From: Ariolimax columbianus
Lineage: Eukaryota; Mollusca; Gastropoda; Stylommatophora; Arionidae
Direction: 5' to 3'
DNA: 64,000 bases
NCBI GenBank assembly: GCA_036924085.1
Contig: JAVGWX010000004.1
Span: 15,276,454 to 15,340,453 of the forward strand
A program made the translations under genes and the position numbers. The notes below the pieces were generated by a model, which was not told the origin of the DNA, did not search any database, and saw nothing but the letters and a program-made list of their open reading frames with translations. This document shows, in pieces, positions 1 through 10,410 of this stretch. Each line of letters begins with the position of its first letter. Positions within the stretch are counted from its first letter, which is position 1.

Positions 1-1570
1 TAATCTGTCAATAACTAGAGAGGAATTTGACACAGCTCTATACTCCATCCCGCAGAGATGATGCTCGTTAAACTTATCAAAGCAACAAATAAAAAACCCT
101 ACAAGATTTACCTTTTCAACATGTGAACAATATTTACCGAAAAGATGTATGGCCTACAGATCACACACGGGTAATCATTCCAATACCCAACAAGTTCAAT
201 CCGGTTGATTGGAACCAATTTCCTACGAACAGCCTAAAATCCCATACTTCGAGAATTCTACTGAAGATAATGAAGAGGAGAATTAATACGAATATATAAT
301 ATGTGCTAAATGAAAACCAGTTTGGCTTCCGAAAGGATAGAGGTACAAGAGATATAGTTTGAACACTAAGGTTTCTTGCAGAGAGAATGGTAGAACGGGA
401 TAGATCTCTCTTTATATGCTTTATTGACTATGAAAATGCGTTTGACATGTTGCCGTGGACCAAACCCTTTCCTATTATAGAAAAGCTTTGGACGGATAGA
501 ACTATTTAAAAGTAATACTAAACTTGTATAAACACCAAACAACGAATATAGCACTCAGGGAGGGAATAACAAACCAAGTGGAAATCAAGAAAGGGCTGAG
601 ACACGGATGTCTATTATCTCCAAGCCTATTTTATCTGTATTCGCAGGTGATGATGGAAGAAGCCACCAGAAATTACAACATAAGGGTCAAGGTGAATGGA
701 GAACGAATGTGCCATCAATTTTGCGGATGATCAAGCCATCACAGGAGAAACATAGAAATCATTACAAAAACTGCTCACTAAGATCAACGACACAGCCAAG
801 ACATTTGTGATGATAATAGCCAAACAAACTCAAAGATAAAATATCAGCATCGAGGGGCCGAGCATAGAACAAGTACAGAGGTTTTCATATTTGGGACAAA
901 TTATTACAAAGAATGCTCGCTGTGATGTTGAAATTAAAATTAGGATTGAATTAGCACAAAACAAAGGCATTCCGCGAGAAACAAAAACTTATAAAAAACA
1001 AATAAATTCGATATTGAGATTCAGAAAAACAATAATCACTACACGTATCTGGCCCGTCGCATTGTACGGCTCTGAAACATGGACTCTAAACAAATAAGAT
1101 GAACAAACATTAGAAGCATTTCAGATCTATTGCAGGATGGCAAAAAAAAAAAAGAAGGAACGAATAAGTGCTTATAGATATAGTGTCACATAGACATGTA
1201 ATCACGAGCATGCAGGAAGGTCAATTGTTTTGAATAGGTCATAACATTGGATATGGAGCCCTTGGCTTGATTATAACAACAAAGCTTGGCTTGGTCATAA
1301 CTTGAGATACAGAGGTCTTAGCTTGCTCATACATAACATGAGACACTGAGGTCTTGGCTTGGTCATAACATGAAACATGGAGGTCTTCCAGTGAAAATAC
1401 TAGCAAGCAAAATTCAGGGGAAAAGAGGAAGTGGACGTCCTAGAAACAGTTACATCACATAGACTTGCAAGAACATATGGGTGTAGACTTATACTGAGCT
1501 CAACAGATCTGTAAGGATCAGACGACAGTGGCGTGACATGATCAGAAGACTTCAATACCAGTCTCCTGAT
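1..1570 (+). pseudogene. Decayed LINE reverse transcriptase
   Basis: Remnant of a non-LTR retrotransposon ORF2. Reading several plus-strand frames gives recognisable reverse-transcriptase pieces in the right order: a stretch with IIPIPNK near 170, QFGFRKDRGTRDIV near 320, FIDYENAFD near 420, KKGLRHGCLLSPSLFYLYS near 590, FADD near 720, ALYGSETWTLNK near 1060 and a C-terminal KRGSGRPRNS then RRQWRDMIRRL near 1415-1550. Stops and frameshifts separate the pieces, so it cannot encode an enzyme. A short tandem array (1225-1400) interrupts it before the C-terminal piece. The family is RTE- or Jockey-like by wording; the clade is not settled. The window start truncates its 5' side. Confidence 0.75.
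1225..1400. repeat. Short tandem array, ~45-50 bp unit
   Basis: About three and a half degenerate units that each contain a block like GGTCATAACATGAGACA followed by GAGGTCTTGGCTTG. It sits inside the decayed LINE, between its 3' RT piece and its C-terminal piece, so it arose or was inserted after the LINE. Confidence 0.65.
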
Positions 1571-2033
1571 TGAAAAACAGAAGACAGTGGCGTGACATGA
1601 TCAGAAGACTTCAACACCAGTCTCCAGATTGACTAACGGAAGACAGTGGCGTGACATGATCAGAAGACTTCAACACCAGTCTCCAGACTGACTAACGGAA
1701 GACAGTGGCGTGACATGATCAGAAGACTTCAATACCAGTCTCCTGATTGAAAAACAGAAGACAGTGGCGTGACATGATCAGAAGACTTCAACACCTGTCT
1801 CCAGACTGACTAACAAAGGATAGTAGCGTGACATGATGAGAAGACTTCAACACCAGTCTCCAGACTGACTAACGGAAGACAGTGGCGTGACATGATGAGA
1901 AGACTTCAACACCAGTCTCCAGACTGACTAACAGAAGACAGTGGCGGGACATGATCAGAAGACTTCAATATCAGTCTCCAGACTGATTAACAAAGGATAG
2001 TAGCGTGACATGATCAGAAGACTTCAACAAACT
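1515..2033. repeat. 58-bp minisatellite grown from the LINE end
   Basis: About nine units of 58-59 bp. Each contains GACAGTGGCGTGACATGATC and then a segment ending in CCAGACTGACTAAC. The first unit is continuous with the LINE C-terminal codons (RRQWRDMIRRL), so the array appears to be an amplification of the last LINE segment. Its right edge runs directly into the satellite-headed element body at 2034. Confidence 0.85.
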
Positions 2034-2325
2034 GGCCAAGACAATCACCTCGGCTTCCTTAGTAGCCCTTCCTGGAAACTGGCTGTTTTTTTTTGGGCAG
2101 CCTGGCTAACGCGGTGAGGGATCGACGTGATCCCCGTAGTAGTGAATGACTCGCAGATTAAGCCAAACATAGCACAACCGCCTGGAGGACCCCGGTCCAC
2201 CTTCATCAGCAAGCTCGGGATGTGAGAAAAGCTACTGCAACCCACCACTTAACGCCCTTTTCAGGGCGTACAAAAGAGTAACCTATTCATTGTGGGCATT
2301 CGCGAACAACGGACAATACAACATA
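2034..2325 (+). mobile_element. Satellite-headed non-autonomous element, copy A
   Basis: A roughly 280-bp body that recurs at 13176, 61540, 48913, 14419 and 9972 (plus) and at 19340 and 38930 (minus). Shared landmarks in order: TTCCTGGAAAC, CCTGGCTAAC, GAGGGATCGACGTGATCCCC, CACCTTCATCAGC, GCTACTGCAACCC and the hairpin ACGCCCTTTTCAGGGCGT (2252-2269), then ACAAAAGAGTAACC. There is no ORF. Like most of its relatives it has a tandem array on its upstream side. It could be a Helentron-like (HINE) element, because of the 3' hairpin and array, or a SINE-like element, because of blocks shared with the (GAA)n SINE. Confidence 0.75.
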
Positions 2326-2559
2326 ATATTGACATTTATTTGGCAAACAATCTCAAGTTTTTGTTAGTTTAAAAAAACAACCTGTATTCAGGCAACGTCA
2401 TAAGTATAAAAAATGTTTAACACTACAACTTACATTTCCAGAAAGCTTTATTAAGATATTTAACACATACTTAAATACAATTTTTAAGTTTCATTTACGA
2501 ATACAATTAAGTTAAACTTAAAACAGATTACATGTATTCAATTGAGACGTCTCGTCTAA
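2326..2559. other. Unassigned AT-rich sequence
   Basis: I see no ORF, repeat or motif that I can support here. Confidence 0.5.
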
Positions 2560-4020
2560 AATGTAAGGGAAATAACTCAAATTGCAAAACAAAGTGTTTT
2601 TAATATGTGATTTTGTTATTCTCGTCCTAGTTTTAGAGTTAACGGACTTGGTTCTTGAACAAAAATTCATCGCAGCTGTAAGTGCTTCCAAATAGGGTTA
2701 TTGTTTTCCCAACAAAAGCTGTGTTTCAGATACTTGTTCTCTAGAAAATGTTTCTTATGAAAGTCAATTAGGGAAACATCCCTGATTGTTGTCTTCAGAT
2801 CGGAGCTCTCTTGCTATTCAATTAGTTTCAAAGAGGGTGAAGATTGTTTCACTCCAACATCAAATGGGGAAGAGAAGATTTTAAACTTTAATTATTTTGC
2901 TCGAAAATAATGGGACGTGGTGAATTCTTTATTCAAAGACTTCAACTCGTCTGCAAATGAATGACAACATTGTTGTTTTGGTGCGAAAATGTGAGAAAGC
3001 AGCAAATATTGTCTACCCTTAGTTGACTTTACCACAATCGGGATTCGTTCTGAAAGAACTTAATGTGTTGTATGCAGGAAATGTTCTTAAGTTTGTGACT
3101 TGCCATTTAGTTTAATAAGAAGATTTGTAACGTCAACAAGACATGTCAATTCCGCAGCCAACTTATGCTTTTTATCTCTCACTGACGTTTTCCTTTCATT
3201 TTCATGAAAATATTGACCTCATCTTTCAAAACATTAAAAACGTATCAGCATGTTCCAGTTACTTAATTATGGCACTTCACAGTAAAGAGTGAGGTCTTCA
3301 AGCTCGGATTTAACATCTTTGAGAAACTCTCGAAACTGGTCTGGGGGTTAATGCCCTCGTTTTAGGGACATTTATGAAGGAAACTAACGTTGTCATGAAG
3401 TCCCCGCATTTAATTGGTTTTGCACAGACGTATTGTTGGTGTAACATGCAATGAAGAATAAATACATCTTCTATATTGGTGTTCATATCAGCTAACATTG
3501 TTCTGATTTTAGCTAAATCGTTTAAGTTTGACCCAATCATTGCTGGTCCTCATCGGTTCATATCCCGCTTAGTTTCTCCCCGTTAAGGTCAAATTGATTA
3601 AAAACGTTTGTTACTTCCTGGTAAAAGTATTCTTCCACTGCAGTATGTTTCGCTGCCTGAGAAGAACGTAATCCTTTCGTACAACTGAATTTAGCACAGA
3701 CTCCACGGACAAATATAACCAACTGAACGGTATATTTATCGTCTAGAACAATTGACAAAGCTTCAAATTGTGACGCAAGTTCCTTGATGCTTAATTTGAT
3801 GACCATTTTGTCGATACGTGTTGTCAGTTCAACGAAAACGACTTATTTGATCAATGTCCTTGCATGCTTAAGGACACGATACTTAAGTGATAGCACTGAG
3901 ACACTGTTAGGCAAAGTCTCTTTCGGAATATGGCTTTGAGTGATTCTCAATTTTTCACTGACCATTAAAGCTTGCCTGAGCAATGTTGTTAGCTTTATAG
4001 TTATGGAAAGAAACAAAACA
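2560..4020 (-). pseudogene. Broken hAT transposase, GTF2IRD2/ZBED-like type
   Basis: Minus-strand remnant of a hAT-superfamily transposase of the domesticated-looking GTF2IRD2/ZBED5/SCAND3 type. Pieces read in order from right to left: SFEALSIVLDD-like catalytic-region wording (SQFEALSIVLDDKYTVQLVI) near 3780-3720, VEEYFYQEVTNVFNQFDLN and EKLSGI near 3640-3560, HCMLHQQYVCAKPIK near 3450-3400, a WLSNWNMLIRF-like piece near 3260, EVFE-RIHHV near 2950 and TLFGSTYSCDE near 2710, which matches the family's C-terminal dimerisation region. Stops and frameshifts split the pieces. No terminal inverted repeats were identified. Confidence 0.75.
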
Positions 4021-4656
4021 TATGTTCGAGCAGATATAGTCTCTTACAAATTTGGAATTTTATCTTTTCACAGCTGACATTTGAATCCCTGTAATTGGAC
4101 TGCTTGGTGTTATAATAGCTTTGTAAGTTGCATTCTTTCACAACAGAAATAGTTTAAAACAAAGTAAACAAATAGGATTTTCTCTAAGCATGACAAAAAA
4201 AAAAACGACCAGTGCAGTCTTCCTAAAATACACGACGTTCACTGTTGACTGTCCTCTTCCCCAATGATGTCATATTAATAAAGCAGAAAAATCAATTATA
4301 ACAAAATAAACCAATATAAGAAATCGAATTGTACCTCAAAATATTTAGTAAATCTAAATATAATAAACTCGCTTAATACAACTTTATGAGACACGTACTT
4401 CAATGCTGACCGTTTTGGGTGACGGTACTGCTTGCCTGCACTCAAACACATATTTTGTAGAAGTGTTTAGACTGACCGTTTCGTGCCTCGTTAGCTTCAC
4501 CTCAACTAACTTTAACTTGCTTTACGTTGTAAAATTTACAAATTTACAGTCCATTGACTTCAGAATTGATGTAAATATCGAGTTCACTTTCGTGACTCGT
4601 GAAACATTTAAAATGAACTCATTATTTATTTGTAAATTTTAATTTAAGAATTTTGG
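4021..4656. other. Unassigned AT-rich sequence
   Basis: Includes a 79-codon open frame at 4403-4642 (plus) with no recognisable motif. I see nothing else to support here. Confidence 0.5.
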
Positions 4657-4936
4657 GAGCAAGTAAAGTAAAGTAAAGTAACCCATTTCACTATTGCCGT
4701 AGGAGCGTGAAATGTTAGCAATCTCACATTTCAAAGACTCGGCTATATGAGAGCTTATGCCATCTCCTCCCACTCACCGCTTTTACTTCCTGGACTGAAC
4801 CGGTACCCATTTAAGGCTGGGTCGACCCGGGAGCCATTGCGGTCTGAAAAAACATTTCCGCCTCAAATGGGGAATGAACCCAGGACCACTCAGATGCGAA
4901 ACCAGGTCGCTAACCGCTAAGTCGCGAGAGCAAGTA
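4657..4936 (-). mobile_element. tRNA-derived SINE with CTTTA tail and 9-bp TSD
   Basis: On the minus strand the element starts near 4927 with tRNA-like sequence: a TTAGCGGTTAGCGACC A-box-like stretch and a B box, GGGTTCATTCCCC, about 40 bp on. Its 3' end is at the left and carries a (CTTTA)n tail around 4661-4681. The nonamer GAGCAAGTA is present at 4657-4665 and 4928-4936 and flanks the insert as a target-site duplication. Pol III promoter boxes are inferred from sequence only. Confidence 0.75.
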
Positions 4937-5345
4937 GTTAATTTTTCTCATTGATTACAGTAAAAACGTAACAGTTTGTATGTGACTGGCGGGCTGAATT
5001 CCGCGACATTTGGAAATGTCCTCGCGAAATCAGGGTGAGGGCTGGATGCGCCCCTGGGGCTGTATGCACGTTCCCGCTCTAGAGGAATTCCGTTTCAGTA
5101 GAAATACAATTACTGATCTGTATATTGTCATCTACAATACAGGATCTATACCGCGGGGTATAGATTACATTTGTCTTTGTAACACTACCCAAGAAACCTT
5201 GTGCAATGGAATGCTCAGATTTTAGAACAAGCATACAAATGAACAGCAGCGTATAGATACTGCTCAACATTAAACAGGGCAGAATTAAGCTTGGAGTCGA
5301 CAATAAAAATTGGGGTAACAAAAATCCATTTGCTGTTCATCTTCA
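4937..5345. other. Unassigned sequence
   Basis: Small open frames occur on both strands (5010-5225 plus, 5079-5321 minus), but none has a recognisable motif. Confidence 0.4.
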
Positions 5346-5349
5346 GTGC

Positions 5350-5610
5350 GGGGATTTTTTTTCTTTTTCAAATTTGTTTGTTTGCGTTCGCCTTATTTTC
5401 TCTATCCCACAAGGCGGTTTGCGTTGCACTACGGTTTTTATTTTGCGCCTGTCGGCCGAGTGGATCCGACTTCGGCATGCATTTTTATTTAAGGGTCTGC
5501 TTCCCGGTGCATTTTCTAAGGGTTTGCTTCCCAGGGTAACGGCCGGCGCTGTGTTGGGGATCGAACCCAACACCTTCGGTAGTGCGGGGATGTCACTTGA
5601 ACTGAGCATA
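5350..5610 (-). mobile_element. tRNA-derived SINE with poly-A tail (SINE-1), diverged copy
   Basis: Minus-strand copy of the family seen whole at 6369-6627. It keeps the B box (GGGTTCGATCCCC when read on the minus strand, near 5560), the central module TGCCGAAGTCGGATCCACT, AGGCGCAAAATAAAAACC, and an A-rich tail at the left end (T-rich on plus, 5354-5375). The A-box half on the right is diverged or missing. Open frames here on both strands are by-products of this element. Confidence 0.75.
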
Positions 5611-5735
5611 ATTTGGCTGATAATGCTGTAATTGTCACATCAGAGCTTGATAGATCGCTTCTACCAAGTTGCAAAAGTTTCGATCTCCTTATAAAACTTC
5701 AAAACAGATGTCTTTATACGATTAAGAATTATGAT

Positions 5736-5795
5736 TTCAGGTCAGGTCAGGTCATCCCGTAACCGGTGAGGTCGTTGGGGCAAACATGAAGACAT
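5736..5795 (-). pseudogene. LINE 3'-end scrap
   Basis: About 55 bp resemble the minus-strand LINE end at 12395-12460: CATCCCGTAACC, then GAGGTCGTTGGGGCA and GAAGACA. It directly precedes the 26-bp array, whose first unit shares its last bases. Confidence 0.5.
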
Positions 5796-6125
5796 CCTCA
5801 TGAACCTCCTATAAGGTAGTGAAACATGAACCTCCTATAAGATAGTGAAACATGAACCTCCTATAAGGTAGTGAAACATGAACCTCCTATATGGTAGTGA
5901 AACATGAACCTCCTATATGGTAGTGAAACATGAACCTCCTATAAGGTAGTGAAACATGAACCTCCTATAAGGTAGTGAAACATGAGCCTCATATAAGGTA
6001 GTGAAACATGAACCTCCTATATGCTAGTGAAACATGAACCTCCTATTTGCCAGTGAAACATGAACCTCCTATTTGCTAGGGAAATATGAACCTCCTATTT
6101 GCTAGTGAAACATGAACCTCCCATA
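5796..6125. repeat. 26-bp satellite
   Basis: About twelve units of CATGAACCTCCTATAAGGTA plus GTGAAA, with point variants (TATATGG, TATTTGC). Unit length is constant. It has no coding content. Confidence 0.9.
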
Positions 6126-6368
6126 AATAAACACGAAGTCACTTACGGCACTTGCGATCCATCCTGGAGTGCCATGGATGAACAGAAGGACATATGGATA
6201 GGTACATTCTCGCATCGGTCTTGAACCCATGTAGATGCTCCTCGTGCAGCGAGGATGTCAGCTCCACGAATGACGGTTACGCACCCAAATATATTCTATG
6301 TAAACATTTTGCTGATGACAAACAAGAAAATAAAAATGAAAAAAAAAACCCAGCAGGTTGACCCTATT

Positions 6369-6627
6369 GTTTTTTTTGTGTTTTTTTTTTGCGTTCGCCT
6401 TATTTCTCTATTCCCCAAGGCGGTGTGCGTTGCACTGTGGTTTTTATTTTGCGCCTGTCGGCCCAGTGCATCCGACTTCAGCATGCATTTTACGTAAGGG
6501 TCTGCTTCCTCCTCCATTTTGTAAGGGTGTGCTTCCCCGGGGTAACGACCGGTGTTGTGATGGGGATCGAACCCAGCACCTCCTGGTTGTGAGCCGTGTC
6601 ACTTAACCACTAGCCCATGCCGTCCCC
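6369..6627 (-). mobile_element. Complete tRNA-derived SINE-1 with 13-bp TSD
   Basis: The best copy of SINE-1. On the minus strand it begins GGGGACGGCATGGGCTAGTG (A box GGGCTAGTGGTTAAG), then has B box GGGTTCGATCCCC about 45 bp downstream, the central module TGCTGAAGTCGGATGCACTG, GGCGCAAAATAAAAACC, and ends in an A-rich tail at the left. The 13-mer GGTTGACCCTATT is exactly repeated at 6356-6368 and 6628-6640, which fixes both ends. This is the hallmark of LINE-mediated insertion of a Pol III transcript. Confidence 0.92.
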
Positions 6628-6640
6628 GGTTGACCCTATT

Positions 6641-6900
6641 TGAGGTAGAAAGACTTGTTTAAGCGGGGCATGAAAGCACTGGGTATTGTTCAGGCACCAT
6701 GGACGATAAAGATGCAGACCGATTCTAGTGAACATGAAACACGAAGAGCCTCCTCAATGTTGGCGACAAGAAGGTCCTTAAACACTGAGGAGTGAAAGGA
6801 GAACGCAGTAAAGAGAAGGGAGAAAAAAGATCTCAGTAGATGATTGTGACCTCCAAGTCTATCCTCCTACAGTCATCGACGTCTGGAAGGGGCGTATACT
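6641..6900. other. Unassigned sequence
   Basis: I see nothing to support in this short interval. Confidence 0.4.
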
Positions 6901-6960
6901 GCTAAAACAACAACAACAAAAACAACAACAACAAACAACACCAACAAACAGCAATTACTG

Positions 6961-7035
<75 letters not shown>

Positions 7036-7394
7036 TTACTTCTACTACTGTCAATACTACTGCTGCTGCTACTACTAATACTACTACTACTACTACAACA
7101 ACTACTACTACTACTACTACTAATACTACTATTACTACTAATACTACCGCTACTACTACCACTACTACTATAACTACTACAATTACTACTACTTACTACC
7201 ACTACTTACTACTACTACTACTTACTACTAATACTACTACTACAACTTAAACTACTACGACTACTACGACTACTACTACTACTAATACTATCACTGCTGT
7301 TACTACTACCGCCAATACTATTACTATTACTACTAATACTACTACTACCACTACTGCTACTACTGCTATTACTACTGTAACTACTACTATTAAG
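6901..7394. repeat. Large (CTA/ACT)n trinucleotide field with CAA patches
   Basis: Near-continuous CTA/ACT triplets with CAA, GCT and ATA variants. All long minus-strand frames here (poly-Ser, poly-Val) are simple artefacts of the repeat. Confidence 0.95.
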
Positions 7395-7777
7395 AGGAGA
7401 TACCAAGGGCTCATAACAACAGCAAAAGAAAGAATAGAGGAATCTGAAGAAGATATGGAAATGCTCTGGGCAAAATTCAAAGACATCCTGAAAGAGGCTG
7501 CAACAGAGGCATGCGGTCAAACCAAAGAAGGGTGGAAGAGAAAGAGTACACCATGGTGGACAGAAGAAGTGAAAAGAATAATACGAGAAAAGAAAAAGGC
7601 ATGGACGCAATACCTAGTGGCTAAGAGTACTGAAGAACAAACAAAGAAATATAAAGAATATGTAAATTTTAGAACAGAAGCAAAGCAGACTGTGCTCAAG
7701 ACCAAACAGAAATCCTGGGAAGAATTTGGAGAGAAACTGGAAAATAATGATGTTCATTACGGTAGAAGAGGAGCGAC

Positions 7778-7783
<6 letters not shown>
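7395..7783 (+). pseudogene. LINE ORF2 linker fragment
   Basis: An uninterrupted plus-strand frame from about 7455 to 7784 has the wording of the region between endonuclease and RT in LINE ORF2: an EACGQTKEG stretch, then PWWTEEVKRIIREKKKAW, then a Lys/Glu-rich helical tail ending KSWEEFGEKLE. That Trp-Trp plus KK-A-W pattern is typical of this linker. Neither the endonuclease nor the RT domain is present. Both edges pass straight into trinucleotide or GTAA repeats, so it is an island inside the microsatellite field. Confidence 0.7.
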
Positions 7784-7809
<26 letters not shown>

Positions 7810-7978
7810 CAAGTAAGTACTACTACTATTACTACTAAAACTACCGCTACTAATACTACCGCTACTACTACTACCACTACTACAACTACTACTTACTACA
7901 ACAACAACAACAACAACAACAACTACTACTTACTACTTACTACTTACTACTATTAAAACAACAACAACAACAACAACA

Positions 7979-8023
<45 letters not shown>

Positions 8024-8030
8024 GCTGCTG

Positions 8031-8064
<34 letters not shown>

Positions 8065-8066
8065 AT
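7784..8066. repeat. (GTAA)n, (ACT)n, (CAA)n and (CTG)n microsatellites
   Basis: (GTAA)n at 7781-7818, then ACT and CAA blocks and a closing CTG/GCT run at about 8022-8064. The polyglutamine-like minus-strand frame starting in this CTG run is not credible as a gene. Confidence 0.95.
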
Positions 8067-8845
8067 AATTTGACAGAATGTGTATTTTGTTCTTTGTAGT
8101 GAATTTGAATGAAGTATATATATTTGATACATGTAGACCATGTAGTTTAAGTTTAATTTCTTTACAATAATCTGCTGATGTGACTTACGTGTAGCAATGA
8201 TCTGGTGCCAAATCTCAAGCTGAGATGCTGTTCTGGGTTTGAATACAACATTGTAGTAATGCACCGAGGTATGGGTGAGTAGCTTATGCAACCATTCAGA
8301 AATGTTTGTGCTCGAAGCGTTGTCATGCTTGCTATTTGCTCTCTCCTGTTTTCAATTATTCGGCAGGGTTTGTTATTTTCAACCAAAGTCACGGGTTCTT
8401 GCTGTTACATTAGGTTGTAATGGTCGTTAAAAATAACTGCCAAATAGGTTTGGACGTTTGTGAAAAAACGGAAAACTCACCTTCTGGATCGCTGAATTCA
8501 ACAGAATCGTTATGTGTATTATATGGCGCGTGCAGCTCAGTATGAACTTATTAGATTTATCGTTTGCTTTTGATAAAGCGGTTTTCTTTGATAACACAAA
8601 TACCCAGCATCATAATTTACCGGTTATCCCAAATTACGAATTATAGATCCAAAACTGCATTTTAAGTTGGCTTATCCAGCTTTTAGGGAATCCTAAATAC
8701 CTCTGTTTCACAATGTAGTTTCAGTAGAAGTTATTAACATGAAGATATTGTCAGCCTCGGGGAAAACCTGACCGTGTCGCTTGTCACGACACGAAGGAAA
8801 GTGAAACAGTGGCCTTATTATGTGGGTGTAAATAAACATAAATAG
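8067..8845. other. Unassigned sequence
   Basis: No recognisable coding or repeat content in about 780 bp. Confidence 0.4.
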
Positions 8846-8935
8846 GTACGGTCAGATACCGCGCTAAGGCGAAAACACAGACGAAACCTAGGTCCCGACC
8901 AATAGGCCTTCATCAGGGACAACGAACAAAAACAA
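8846..8935 (-). repeat. Single-arm relative of the 25.4-kb palindrome
   Basis: GGTACGGTCAGATACCGC, then AACACAGACGAAACCTAGG and CGACCAATAGG align end to end with the reverse complement of the right arm plus loop at about 25480-25540. Here only one arm is present, so this probably represents the ancestral non-palindromic repeat. Confidence 0.65.
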
Positions 8936-9971
8936 GAATGCACTAGCGAATCATAGATAAAGGGACAAATACATATATGGAGTTATATGAAAACATAAAG
9001 GAGTCAAAAAATAAACTTGGGTAACAATAAATCGTCACATCGTTCCTCTCGTGTCGGAGGACGGAGGAAAACAAACAAGCAAACAAAACTGTCATACGAC
9101 ATTTTACCCATTGCTGGGGTAGTCGAGGGGTTTTGAAAGCTGATGACTTGTCAGAGGACGGATATAACACAAATTATTATGTCAAGCCCGAGAAAGACTT
9201 ACGCGTCGAGGTCAGTCTATTGAGGTGCAATAAGCAATGCGAGTGGACGGGGGAGATGCTGATCGTCTGCAAAAGTGAACAAATCTCATAGCCATGGCTG
9301 ACTCACAACATCTCACAGCAGCTGTTCGATGATGAGATATGTGCTACTAAAATCATATCCGCACATGTATGTGGGCGCGTCGAGCACTCTACTACATCTG
9401 GTTTATCCTAACCAGTTTTTAGGGACATGAACGCTGACAGACAACGAAGATGATGTGTCATCCGCTGCAAGTAACTCTCGCTTTCATTAGTGTCCATTTA
9501 TGGGCGTCACTAATTAGGTGACATGGCGTTTGGCTACCTGAAGATTGATAGTTTCTACTGCCGTTTTTCCGCGATTGGTTAAATTTCTTCACTTTGATAT
9601 TCAGATCGTTTGGAAAATCCCATTGCGTCAACATCAGTAGACGGCCGCCGCAATGCTTTGTTTTAACTAGATAGTCGAATGGTCCGTATCAATTTCAGTT
9701 GGCGGTTGAATGCCAACCAACGCTGACAGCGCCAGGAAGCCGCCGCCACCACATAGCTGGAGAGAATTAAAGAGTTTGAGCCACATTCCGAACTAGGCTG
9801 GATGCCTAACAACTCCAGCACATCCACGTCCTGCTTCGTTCCCGCCGTCGACTGATCTAGCCGTCAGAAGCAACCCTTTTCCAGAAGTTGCGGATACAAT
9901 ATGTTGACTTTCCCATACCTACATAATGTCCACACTAATATGTATCAATAAGTTTAGGTTGAATAGCTTAA
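8936..9971. other. Unassigned sequence
   Basis: About 1 kb without a supportable gene. A 75-codon minus frame (8943-9170) has no motif I recognise. Confidence 0.4.
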
Positions 9972-10205
9972 TATCAGGGTCAGGTGACATATATTAGCCT
10001 TGTCCACGTAGAGCACTTGGAAACATTATGCGCTACTGTAGCCTGACCACCGAGGTAGGGAATCGACATTGTGAATGCAGTTGCGATGAACCTGCCGAAA
10101 AATCTTGCAATACACTTGGATGAAAAGGACGCAAGTCTACCTTCCTCAGTACGTCCCGTCATTTCAGAAAAGCTACAGGAAACGCTGTCAGAGAAAGTTC
10201 ACCAA
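9972..10205 (+). mobile_element. Satellite-headed element, diverged copy H
   Basis: Begins with one array-type unit, CAGGGTCAGGTGACATATAT, then GTAGCCTGACCACCGAGGTA, GGAATCGACATT, CTACCTTCCTCAGTA and AGCTACAGGAAACGCTG, all in family order. It has no array and lacks the terminal hairpin. Confidence 0.5.
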
Positions 10206-10234
10206 TATTGAATAACACTGTTCGACTGACTTCA

Positions 10235-10410
10235 GAAACAACGTAAACAAAAATAATTGATTAAACAAAACGTAATTGGCGAGATTTGATTAAAAAAACA
10301 GAATGACAGGATTTAAATAAACAAACTTAATAGAACACAATTATTAAACAATCATAGTGGAATGATGTTGATTAAACAAACACATTGACGATATTTCATT
10401 AAACAAAATT
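10235..10410. repeat. AT-rich tandem repeat, left part
   Basis: Degenerate units of about 33-36 bp built on TTGATTAAACAAA plus a TGACGAGAT-like block. The same repeat resumes at 11195 after the LINE insertion. Confidence 0.7.

Noticed and set aside
6873..7610. Poly-Ser and poly-Val frames
   Set aside because: Produced by CTA/ACT triplets in different frames.
8019..8291. Minus-strand frame with a polyglutamine start
   Set aside because: The Gln run is a CTG microsatellite; the rest has no motif.
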